From an uncultured Opitutia bacterium (GTDB lineage Bacteria > Verrucomicrobiota > Verrucomicrobiia > Opitutales > UBA953), in contig CAIMFJ010000004.1 in NCBI GenBank assembly GCA_903840355.1, forward strand, positions 124,001 through 188,000: DNA of 64,000 nt, given 5' to 3'. The notes beneath the pieces are model-generated. The model did no database searches, had not been told where the DNA came from, and worked only from the letters and a program-made list of their open reading frames with translations. The translations under genes were made by a program, and so were the position numbers. Shown piece after piece: positions 34,254-43,800 of the stretch. How positions within the stretch are numbered: position 1 is the first letter of the stretch; every line of letters starts with the position of its first letter.

Positions 34254-35080
34254 TGCTAGCACTTTGGCATGAAGGGCATTGGGTGCATGACTTGGATCCG
34301 GTGGCATTGCATTTTCCGGCTTCGTGGGGTTTTCAAGGGGTGCATTGGTATGGCCTCGCTTATGCCACGGGTTTTATGGTTGCGGCGTATTTGTTGGGCC
34401 GCTGGCGTCGTCAGGGTTTAGGTCCGGTCAAGACGCACGTTGACGAATCAGCCTTAATTACTGCGGTGATGATGGGGGTGATTTTAGGTGGGCGCTTGGG
34501 CCATGTTTTGCTCTATGCCCGCGCCGAGTTCCTGCAGGACCCCTTGATGGTCTTTAGAGTTTGGAAGGGTGGCATGGCTAGTCACGGTGGTTTCTTAGGC
34601 GTGCTCTTGGCGGGACTCTGGTTTGCGCGCACGCGGCGCGTTAGCTTTTTAGCCGTCGGTGATCTCTTGGTGGCCTTGGCACCTGCGGGAATTCTTTTTG
34701 GCCGCTTGGCAAATTTTGTGAATGCGGAGTTAGTCGGCCGGCCGAGTCAGGTTGCGTGGGCGGTGATTTTTCCGCACGAAGGTTTATTGCCGCGGCACCC
34801 TTCGCAACTTTACGAAGCCTTCGGCGAAGGCCTGGTACCGTTGTGCTGGGTCTTATGGCGTTATCCGCAACGCCTGGCACCAGGTCGTTTAGCGGGAGAA
34901 TTTTTATTAATTTACGCCGTGGCGCGGGTGACGTGTGAAGCCTTCCGCTTACCCGAAGATGGCTTCATCCTGGGTCTTACGGCCGGACAATTTTGGACGC
35001 TGCCCTTAGCCTTAGGAGGAATCTTTTTAATCCTAAATGCGAAGCGTGCTTCAAATGATGTTGCTCGTAAGGCGGAGTGA
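34250..35080 (+). CDS. lgt: Prolipoprotein diacylglyceryl transferase
   Basis: The 276-residue integral membrane enzyme attaches diacylglycerol to the cysteine of lipoproteins. GVHWYGLAYATGFMVAAYLLGRW, ILGGRLGHVLLYARAEF and MASHGGFLGVLLA give the first conserved blocks, with the H-G-G segment. FGRLANFVNAELVGRPSQVAWAVIFP contains the catalytic arginine and the GR.AN motif, and LPRHPSQLYEAFGEGLV is the last conserved block. Seven hydrophobic segments can be traced. It begins inside the stop of the preceding gene, so it is translationally coupled. Confidence 0.95.
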   Translation: MMLALWHEGHWVHDLDPVALHFPASWGFQGVHWYGLAYATGFMVAAYLLGRWRRQGLGPVKTHVDESALITAVMMGVILGGRLGHVLLYARAEFLQDPLMVFRVWKGGMASHGGFLGVLLAGLWFARTRRVSFLAVGDLLVALAPAGILFGRLANFVNAELVGRPSQVAWAVIFPHEGLLPRHPSQLYEAFGEGLVPLCWVLWRYPQRLAPGRLAGEFLLIYAVARVTCEAFRLPEDGFILGLTAGQFWTLPLALGGIFLILNAKRASNDVARKAE

Positions 35081-35098
35081 GGTGATGACATTGGCATC

Positions 35099-36259
35099 AT
35101 GATTACTGTTCCGCTCTTAGACCTAGGACCTCAGAATCGCTCCTTAGAGTCGCAGTATGAAAAAGCTTTTAAGGAAGTGCTCCACTCCAACGCCTTTATC
35201 ATGGGGCCACGTTTGGAGGCTTTTGAAAAGTCCTGTGCGGAGTTTTTGGGCGTTAAGCATGCCTTAGGCGTTTCCTCGGGGACCGATGCGTTGCTCTTAG
35301 CCTTAATGGCGTTGGGCATTAAGCAGGGCGACGAAGTATTGCTCCCAGCCTTTACTTTTTTTGCCACTGCTGGATCGGTCGTGCGTTTAGGCGCCGAACC
35401 AGTGTGGGTGGATGTGGATCCGCATACGTTCAATATCGATTTAGCAGATGCGGCTCGCAAGGTTGGTCCCAAAACTAAGGCGATGATGCCTGTGCACCTT
35501 TTCGGGCAATCCTGCGATTTGCAGGCTTTACGTACTTTTGCCGAAGCCCACCGCTTGTTTTTAATTGAGGATGCGGCCCAGTCGATGGGTGCTCGCTGGC
35601 AAGGCCAGTCGACGATGTCGGCCGGACATTTTGGGGCGACGAGTTTCTTCCCCTCGAAGAATTTGGGCGGTTTTGGAGACTCGGGATTAGTTACGGCGAA
35701 TGACGATGCGTTGGCGGAGCAGGCGAAAATCTTGCGCGTCCACGGCATGCAGCCGAAGTATTATCACCGCTTTGTCGGCGCCAATTTCCGGATGGATCTT
35801 TTACAGGCCGCGCTCCTGCATTTGAAGCTCCCCCATTTGCCGACGTATAATTGTGCGCGGGCGGGGAATGCTAAATTCTACCACGAAACTTTATTAAACC
35901 AACCTGGTGTGGCGTTGAACCAGCCTGGGGCGGACGCTCAGGCAAAAATTTTATTACCGGTCGATTTCTCGAAGCAGGGCATTTGGAATCAATTCACCCT
36001 GCGCGTTTTGCATGGCCAGCGGGATGCGTTGAAGGCCTTCCTCACCCAACGCAAAATTGGCTGCGAAGTTTATTACCCCGTACCCTTGCACCGCCAAGAG
36101 TGCTTTAAAGGTGTCGGCCGTGGTAGCGAGCAAGCCAAGGTTGCAGAGCAACTTGCAGCGGAAGTCCTTAGCATCCCCATTTTCCCTGAACTCTCGGAAG
36201 CTCAGCGTCAATGGGTGGCGACTTCGCTGCAGGATTTTGCTGCGGGTCGTCCGGCCTAA
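35099..36259 (+). CDS. DegT/DnrJ/EryC1/StrS-family sugar aminotransferase
   Basis: The 386-residue PLP-dependent enzyme has LGVKHALGVSSGTDALLLALMAL, DEVLLPAFTFFATAGSVVRLGAEPVWVDVD, LIEDAAQSMGARWQG (PLP-binding aspartate), the PLP lysine in FFPSKNLGGFGDSGLV and a C-terminal GCEVYYPVPLHRQECF. These belong to the nucleotide-sugar aminotransferase group that installs amino groups on keto-sugars for LPS or glycan synthesis. It starts 18 bases after lgt. The substrate is unknown, but a UDP- or dTDP-keto-sugar is likely, given the surface-glycan genes elsewhere in the window. Confidence 0.88.
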   Translation: MITVPLLDLGPQNRSLESQYEKAFKEVLHSNAFIMGPRLEAFEKSCAEFLGVKHALGVSSGTDALLLALMALGIKQGDEVLLPAFTFFATAGSVVRLGAEPVWVDVDPHTFNIDLADAARKVGPKTKAMMPVHLFGQSCDLQALRTFAEAHRLFLIEDAAQSMGARWQGQSTMSAGHFGATSFFPSKNLGGFGDSGLVTANDDALAEQAKILRVHGMQPKYYHRFVGANFRMDLLQAALLHLKLPHLPTYNCARAGNAKFYHETLLNQPGVALNQPGADAQAKILLPVDFSKQGIWNQFTLRVLHGQRDALKAFLTQRKIGCEVYYPVPLHRQECFKGVGRGSEQAKVAEQLAAEVLSIPIFPELSEAQRQWVATSLQDFAAGRPA

Positions 36260-36262
36260 GGT

Positions 36263-36598
36263 TCAGAAGAAGCGCAGCGGCTTCACCTTCATCTTCTCGT
36301 GCTCCGCATCGGTGCAGGGAGCGTTCGTCGGTACTTGTGGTACTTCGGAGTTAGGTTGCACGAGTTGATTGGCGAGCAGGTATTGTTCGACTTCCGCCCC
36401 AGAAATATCCGCTAGCATTTTACCATCGATTTCGACGCAGGGGGAGAGACGTTGGCCAGACTTGGCGACCATCTCGGCGTAGTTTTCGGGGACATTGATG
36501 ATATCAATGTCTTCGTAAGCCAATTGGTACTTCTTCATAATGGCCCGCACGCCATTGCTCCAACCACAGCTCGGCTTTAAGTAACACTTAATTTTCAT
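36263..36598 (-). CDS. Glutaredoxin-like protein with a CGWS active site
   Basis: The 111-residue protein starts MKIKCYLKPSCGWSNGVRAIM. The active-site segment CGWS (residues 11-14) resembles the CGFS of monothiol glutaredoxins, with the second cysteine of dithiol types missing. A thioredoxin-fold pattern follows: YEDIDIINVPEN, the cis-proline strand RLSPCVEIDG and MLADISGAEVEQYLL. A C-terminal tail of about 30 residues (with VPTNAPCTDAEHEK) contains one further cysteine. CGFS proteins often carry [2Fe-2S] clusters; whether this does is not known. It lies downstream of an orphan response regulator and is convergent with the DegT gene. Confidence 0.78.
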   Translation of the reverse strand: MKIKCYLKPSCGWSNGVRAIMKKYQLAYEDIDIINVPENYAEMVAKSGQRLSPCVEIDGKMLADISGAEVEQYLLANQLVQPNSEVPQVPTNAPCTDAEHEKMKVKPLRFF

Positions 36599-36631
36599 AG
36601 ACTTCCTAAGTTGAAAGGAAGATTTAGAAAA

Positions 36632-37396
36632 TCAAGTGCGGCGACGGGTTCGAGGATCGGGAAGATTGGTTTCGGGCTCAAACCAGTAGCCAATTCCGTG
36701 AATAGTGCGCAGGGCACTGAGGCCTTGACCAAATTTTCCAAAACTCTCGCGAATCTTCGCCATGTATTGATCGACCGAGCGACTCCGCACATTCGCGTGT
36801 TTACCCCACACCGCATGGATTAAGCTTTGTCGACTAATGATCACCCCTGGGTTGGTGTGAAGGTGGTAGATGATCCCCAATTCTTTGCGCCCCACCTTGA
36901 TGCTTTTGTTGGGGCCGAAAACGATTTCGAGGCGTTCGGGATGCACCTCCGCACCGTTAAAGAGGAATACTTTCGTGTTTAAATCGGCATTTTTGGTTAA
37001 CCGATGGTCGTAAGCCGTTTCGGTTCGGCGCAAAGTAGCCCGGAGCCGTGCGACGAGAATTTCTGGATTGTAGGGTTTAGGAATGAAGTCGTCGGCTCCG
37101 GCTTCGAGGGCCTGGACGATGTCATTCGCTTCGGCCCTTGTGGATAAGAAGATGACGCCCGTAGCTGGGTTGATTTTCCGGGCGCGCTCGAGGATTTCTA
37201 AGCCATCTTGATCGGGTAGAATGGGGTCTAAAATCACTAAGTGGACATGGTTTTCCTGGAGGAACTTGAGCGCAGTGGTTCCTTTATGGAATAAGTGTGC
37301 GTTAAACCCAGTTTGGGTGAGTTGGTCGGCGAGCACGGCTGAATGGCTGCGATCGTCATCAATAATCACCACTTGGGGTCTCTGCTTGGGGCTCAT
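36632..37396 (-). CDS. OmpR/PhoB-family two-component response regulator (orphan)
   Basis: The 254-residue protein has a receiver domain: acidic pocket in VVIIDDDRSHSAV, phospho-aspartate in HLVILDPILPDQDGLEI, conserved Thr/Ser in VIFLSTRAE, and lysine in DFIPKPYNPEIL. A winged-helix DNA-binding domain follows, with GRKELGIIYHLHTNPGVIISRQSLIHAVWG and SRSVDQYMAKIRES. The C-terminus reads TIHGIGYWFEPE. No sensor kinase gene is adjacent. It is divergent from a 58-residue membrane protein and the autotransporters, so it may control them, but that is inference. Confidence 0.92.
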   Translation of the reverse strand: MSPKQRPQVVIIDDDRSHSAVLADQLTQTGFNAHLFHKGTTALKFLQENHVHLVILDPILPDQDGLEILERARKINPATGVIFLSTRAEANDIVQALEAGADDFIPKPYNPEILVARLRATLRRTETAYDHRLTKNADLNTKVFLFNGAEVHPERLEIVFGPNKSIKVGRKELGIIYHLHTNPGVIISRQSLIHAVWGKHANVRSRSVDQYMAKIRESFGKFGQGLSALRTIHGIGYWFEPETNLPDPRTRRRT

Positions 37397-37499
37397 GCAG
37401 AAAGTGGAGAGGGGTAAGACTTTTAGGGGGCGGGGTAGATATGACGTAAAAAAGCCCTATAGGTTTGCCAAGCCGATTAATCTTTTTTGCAATATTTCC

Positions 37500-37676
37500 A
37501 TGTTAGATGCTCCCAAACACCCCCAACCCACGCCTAAGTGGTTAATCATTATATTATTAGTAATCTTTATAGGTTCAGCAGCTTGGGGTGCTTATGTTAT
37601 GGTCGTGAATGAGGAAAAATACGGAGCACCCAAACCTAAGGATCCACTCGAAGACCGGAGTCTTTTCGGGCGCTGA
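37500..37676 (+). CDS. Small single-span membrane protein
   Basis: This is a 58-residue protein starting at the ATG 37500. It has a proline-rich cytosolic start (MLDAPKHPQPTPKW), one strong membrane helix (LIIILLVIFIGSAAWGAYVMV, about residues 15-35) and a charged C-terminus rich in Lys/Pro/Asp (KYGAPKPKDPLEDRSLFGR). I recognise no family. It is divergent from the response regulator and lies upstream of the autotransporter pair on the same strand. The layout resembles small verrucomicrobial membrane proteins but this is an impression only. Confidence 0.5.
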   Translation: MLDAPKHPQPTPKWLIIILLVIFIGSAAWGAYVMVVNEEKYGAPKPKDPLEDRSLFGR

Positions 37677-37709
37677 AAGGTAAAAATGAGCAATCGCAGA
37701 TTAACCAAA

Positions 37710-37727
37710 ATAGGGTGTTTACCCTAT
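37710..37727 (+). other. Inverted repeat in the leader before the autotransporter genes
   Basis: The sequence ATAGGGT-GTTT-ACCCTAT is a perfect seven-base inverted repeat with a four-base loop, 33 bases after the stop of the 58-residue membrane protein. It could be a weak terminator of that gene, since a TTTT lies a few bases downstream (37733-37736, in ACTTTTAAGG), or an operator upstream of the autotransporter promoter. The evidence does not discriminate. Confidence 0.4.
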
Positions 37728-37749
37728 GGAACTTTTAAGGGTTCAGCGA

Positions 37750-37778
37750 TTGACACTTATTTCGCATAATAAGATACC
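37750..37778 (+). promoter_or_regulatory. Candidate promoter for the autotransporter operon
   Basis: A perfect -35 hexamer TTGACA is at 37750-37755. Seventeen bases later GATACC (37773-37778) is a weak -10 match; an AT-rich stretch (CATAATAAGAT) lies between. The start codon of the first autotransporter is 35 bases further. The 35-base leader has no Shine-Dalgarno sequence. Transcription start is not established. Confidence 0.4.
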
Positions 37779-37813
37779 TAACGACTCAATTTAACCCCAT
37801 TAGCACTCACACC

Positions 37814-40800
37814 ATGCGGATTTCTAAGTCTCTGTTGGTGGCCGCTGCCCTGCTTACTTCTGCAGGCGCGTCCATGGCCCAACAAAATGTCACCACGGCG
37901 AACTGGCTGGGGGCGGACGGACAAGGCGGCACGGGTACCTGGGATATCTGGAAGGGGTCTACCCCTAATTTGTATTGGGGTATGCCTATCACGGCCACCG
38001 GTGGTGCGGCGGGGCAAAAAGTAGTTAACACCACGAACACCTCCGGCTTGGTACTGGGTCAGCAAATTACGGGCAATGGTATTCCTGCGGGGACGACGAT
38101 TACGAACATCGCCGCCAATACGAGTGTAACCCTAAGCAACAATCTGACTTCTCTGGCCACGGGCCGGACCTTTAATGCATTGATTGCCGGATCAGCTGTT
38201 TCGGCTAATGCCACGTTGACCTTTGCGGGCCCTTCGGCGCCAGCGGGTTCGACGACGGATATTTTAGTGGATAGCGGTAATATTACTAGTGCGTCGCAGA
38301 CGATAAATGTGACCTCCTCGGGCTACCGTTTCCTGCCCGGCGTTTTCTCTAATCGGATTACGCCCACGGGGGGCGCCAGTGGCCAAGCGGTGATTACGAC
38401 GACGGACACCAGCTTACTTTCGGTTGGTGAATTAGTGAATGGCGTCGGTATTCCTAACGGCTCTTCCATCATTGCGATTAGCCCTAATGCCAGCTTCACG
38501 ATTAGCAATAATCTGACGCAAGCGGTCAGCGGTACCATCATTGGTTCGCCCCAGCCCTCGGTTAATACTTTCTTTGATGTTACGCAGAATAACACGCCTG
38601 CTTTGCCTCCTTACACGGAATTGCCGAGTGGCACGTTACAGTTAGGAAGTTTTGTCTTCAATGTGGCCACGCCAGGAGTGGGTGCACCGACTCCTACGGT
38701 AACGTTGCGTAATCCAACGACCAGTGGTGGCACAGTCTTGCGCGTGACGAATGCGGGTACGCAGGTGGATATTGAAAGCACGACTTCCTCGACTTTGTTT
38801 GGGGTGCTCAAAGGTGATGGCAGTATGCTCAAAACGGGTGGTGGCGTCTTGCAGTACAATGGTTTTGCAGGTCAAGAATTTGCTTACCAGCAGGTGACGC
38901 CTTTTGCCTATCAAATAGTTTTAGGGGCTCCCATGCCGGTGGATAACCCTTCAAATACGAATCCTGTCATTCAAGGTATTGATGGACTCCGTCCGGTTGA
39001 CTTGGCACCCAATGTTGCCGGTAACGCCGTGGGTAATCCTGATCGCATGGACGGTCTGCAGGGCACCATCACGGTCAATTCTGGTAAGTTGATTGTCAGT
39101 GGCTATGTCAACATGTGGCATGACTTTGGTCCGACGATGGACACTCAGTATTTTGCTCCTGCGGAGTTGCCTACGCAAATTGCGAACATTGCCAACACGG
39201 CTAATTCCAATCAGCGCACGGCGATTACTTATGCGTTAGCCAAGCGGATGACGGGTGCCGCTTCGGTGGTTTTAAATGGTTCGGCCGTTTTAGATTTCAC
39301 GAATAGTGCGGTCAATGTGGGCTCCAGTCGCATTAACTTCGTGCATAATTTACAAGCTGGCACGAATAACGATCAGTATCAGACCACCCTGTATACAGGC
39401 CCAGACAGTTCGTACCATATCGGTATTCAAATCGACCAAGGTGTTACTGGTTCCGTTGGTATTTTGGCTGGTCCTGGTAATGTGTACAAAACCGGTGCGG
39501 GTACGTTGACGGTTTTGAATGATGCGAACATGACCGGGATGTTCGTGGCAGCGGGTGGTAACACCATTCTCGCTAGTTCGAGTTTAAACACGTTTGCGAA
39601 CGTGGGTTCGTTTAATATCGCGGGTACGCAAGATCCCGGGGATGCCAATGGCTCGAACAACACGGAGAGCGTGTTGGGGTTATCGCGCCGTGGGGCCAAC
39701 ATTCGTTATTATGAAGTCCCGACGACTTATAATAATGTTCAGTACGTTTTCTACACGCCAAGTTTATTCCCCGACCCCGGAACCAGCATCATCAATACCA
39801 ATGGCCAAGGGCAGTATACTAGTGTAAGTACGACGGGTGCGACCGTCACCTTAGCGTCAGATCAAACGGTGCATAATTTCCAATCCGACTTTGCGTTGAA
39901 GTCGGCCGGCACGAATTCGATTTCTGGCTCGGGTGCGACAGCGGTTTACACGGCCGCCGATGCGATCAACACCGCTGCCAATACTAATTATAAGGATAAT
40001 CCGATTATTCCTGGAACGGGCTACGGCTCGTCGCTGTACTTAAACGGCAACACCTTAACCATTAACCAAGACTTGCATCGTGATGGTTTGTACACGGGCA
40101 GTATCTATGGTGGTAATACGGGCAATGGTGGCACGATTATCAAAACGGGTCCAGGTGCTTTGGTATTCTTGCTCGCGGGTGGTGCTTACGCCAATACGGT
40201 CATTCAACAAGGCAACTTCATCGCCAACTTAGCGGGCTTGGGTTACGCTCAAGTCACGATTGGTACGGGCGGCACTTTTGATATTCTGCAAAATAACACT
40301 GGCGCCTTGATTGCCAATATCGATGGGGCGGCAGGTTCCACGTTAGAGTTCCGCGCTTTTTATAATATCGATAACGGTAGCGGATCTTTGATTCAGGTTA
40401 ATTCGTCGTCCAGCATTGGTACGGCGGATATCGTTTCGTCGCAGCCGAATTTCTTCGGTAACATTGTCGTGGCGGATGGCGTGGGTCTGACCTTCTCGGG
40501 CAGCTCGAATAACACCTTTATTAACGCCGCTTCGTTGACGTTAAATTCGACGCTCGAAGGCCAACCCGCTCGGGCGACGCTTTTCTCCTTCGGTGACACG
40601 AGCCAGATTGTGCGCAATTTGTCGGGCGACAGTTTAGCGGTCATTGATTTAGGTCGTGGCAATATCACGTTGGAACAAAACAATGCTACGTTGAGCTATT
40701 TAGGCTCTATTACGGGCGTTGGTAGTTTCATTAAGCAAGGCTCTGCGATCTTTACTTTAGTGGGCACGAATGCCACGACGGGTGCGGTTAACGACACCTA

Positions 40801-43800
40801 CTATGGGGCGACGATTATTCGTCCAGGTGGTGCTTTGGTGGCGGGTTCGGCCAATGCGATTCCGAATTCTTCGGCCCTCGTTTTAGTCGGTGGCGCCAGC
40901 TTTAATCTAAATGGTCAAAACCAAGTCGTCGGCTCCTTGTTTGGTTCTGCGAGTTCGGTGATCAATCTCGGCTCTGGTAATTTGAGTGTGGGTTACACCA
41001 CCGCTCGTGCTGCAACGATGGCGACCGCTTTAGCGGGTACAGCTCCTTTGTTAGCGGACTACTTAGGTACGACCACTTTAACGAGCCCGATTCTCAGCGC
41101 AGGTAATCCTACGACGTTGCAAGCTACCAGCGGTGCGGCTGGCCAAGCGGTGATTACTGTTTCCAGCTCCGCGGGTTTGGGCGTTGGCCAACTGGTCACG
41201 GGTACGGGTGTACCTGCGAATACTTATGTCGCGGCGGTGAACACGGGTAGTTTCACGTTAAGTCAAAACCTGACGCAAGCCGCAGGTGGCAATTACGTGA
41301 TTCAAAATGTTAAGACGATTGACGTTTCAGCCCTCGGTTTGAGTGCTGCTCAATTGAATTCGCTCTACACGGGTTCTATGACGATGCCGCAGTTGACGGC
41401 AATGTTCCTGAACACGGTCGCGATTGGCACGAATATCGGTTCTTACGTCGTGCCTACGGCCGCGACGGATTTGAGCTTTGCGAGTACGCTGTCCTTTGAT
41501 GGTACGATCACGGGCACGGGTACGTTGACGTTTACGGGTCCTGAAACCACGACTTTAAATGGCTCGAGTGCGCAGTACACGGGTCAGGTCAATATCACCG
41601 GCGGCACTTTAGCGATTCAGTGGAATAGTTTCCCGGTCGCTTCGGGTATCAACGTAGCCAGCACTGGCACGCTCTCCGTCGGTGTTAGCGATATCTACGA
41701 TCCTACCTTAGACTCCACGAAGCGCGTGATGACGGCTCCAGTTACTGGTTTGGGTAATTTCATCAAAACGGGCGTCGGTTATTTGACGCTAACCTCTTCG
41801 CAAGCGGGCTATGCGGGGGCGACGACGGTGAGCAATGGCTGGTTAGAAATGCCGCTTACTTCTAGCACTGGTGGTGCTACTATTGCGGGCGTTAATTTCA
41901 CGCCAACTTCCAGCACTTACTCTGCCGTTACGGCGACTGGCGGTGCGAGTGGTAGTAATTTAATTGCTACGACGAACACGAGTGGTCTCGTGGTGGGTCA
42001 AGCGATTGCTGGCCCTGGCATTCCTGCGGGTACGGTCATCACGGCTATCACGCCAGGTACGAGCATTACCTTGAGCAATAATTTAACGGCCGCAGCGGCG
42101 ACCACGACGAATGCTTATGCCACCACGGCTTACACGTTTACCGCGGGTACGGGTGCCTCGGGGCAAAACGTTATCACCACTAGTTCGACGGCAGGCTTAG
42201 TAGTGGGCCAAGCCATCACCGGTCCTGGCATTGCGGCGGGCACGGTCATCACCGCCATCACGCCAGGTACCAGTGTCACCTTGAGCAATAGTTTAACGGC
42301 AGCCGTTTCTACGACAGCGAATGCTTACAGCAGCAGCATTGCCAATATCGCCACGGCTTCGGTCACCGGCTTAATGGTTGGTCAATCGGTAAGCGGTATT
42401 GGGATTGCGGACGGTTCTATTATCACCGCGATTAATCCTGCTACGAACGTCACCGCGACGGGTGGCGCGAGCGGTAGTAATATCATCACCACCGCGAGCA
42501 CCGCGGGTTTAGTAGTAGGTCAAACCGTCACGGGTGCGGGCGTACCTGCTGGTACGACCATCATTGGGATTAATCCCAATGCCAGTATCGTCTTAAGCAA
42601 TAACCTCACGGCGGCGGCTTCGACGTTGGCGAGTGCTTACGCGATTTCGGCTGAAGTTTCTTTGAGCCAGGCCTTGTCGGGTCAAACTCCGTCAACTTTG
42701 TTAGCACCTTCGCACTTAGTTTTCACGACACCCTCGAATGTCGTTTATTCCGGAGCCGTTTCGGGTGCTGGTCAGTTAGAAATTCGTGCCGCTTCGAGTA
42801 ATCTCACGGCGACGGGTGGTGCGGTAGGGCAAAACGTGGTTACGACTACGAACACCGCAGGTCTCTCGGTCGGTGAATTTGTTTTCGGTCCAGGGATTCC
42901 ACTTGGTTCGACGATTACCGCCATCACGGCGAATACGAATTTCACGGTGAGTAATAATCTCACCTCGGCCGCTAGTACCACAGCTAATGCTTACACGGCG
43001 GAAGCGGTGGTTTACGCAGGAGCTAACTCGGTCACGGCGACGGCAGGGGTCGTGGGTAAGCCAGTGATTAACACGTCGGCGACGGCCAATTTAATTGTCG
43101 GCCAAGCGGTCACAGGCCAAGGCGTTCAGCCCGGCAGCGTCATCACTTCTATTTTCAATAGTGGTTCCTTGACGGCCACGGGTGGTGCCGCGAGTCAGGC
43201 CGTTATTGCTTTAGCGAACACATCGGGCCTGGTGGTAGGTCAGCAAATTACCGGTCCGGGCATTCCCGCCGGCACGGTGATTTCCGCGATTAATCCTAAT
43301 ACGAGCATTACCTTGAGTGCTAATCTCACGGTCCCTGCCTCGACCACGGCTAATGCATATACGACCTCGAGTGGTTTTGTTTTAAGCCAAAATCTGACGC
43401 AGACGGCTTCGATTGTGAGCAATGGTTACACCGCTGGTGGAGCGTTGACGCAGACGGGTGGCACTTTGGTGCGCACGGGCGTGCTTTACGCTACGAACGG
43501 TTGGGCAGGGGCTCCCTCTGGCAATATCACGGTAGAAGCACAAGGTTCGGCGATCTTGAATATTACTTCAAACCTGACGGCTGCAGGGACGTTCTTTGGT
43601 TCGGGTAATATTGTGAAGACCGGTCCAGCGACGTTGTCGTTCTTGCAAGCGACGACGGCCTTCTCGGGAACTTACATTTCTTTCGCTGGCACGACCAATC
43701 TCGATGCCAATAATCTCTTCGGGGGTAATAATGTCACAGACGTTTATGCGGCCGTTGATTTAGAGGGTAACTCGATCTTGAACGTGATGAATGGTACTAC

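Noticed and set aside
41928-43365. Periodic repeats that might be read as a CRISPR array
   Set aside because: The repeat unit is about 190 bases of in-frame protein code with substitutions throughout, not short identical repeats with unique spacers, and no cas genes are nearby.
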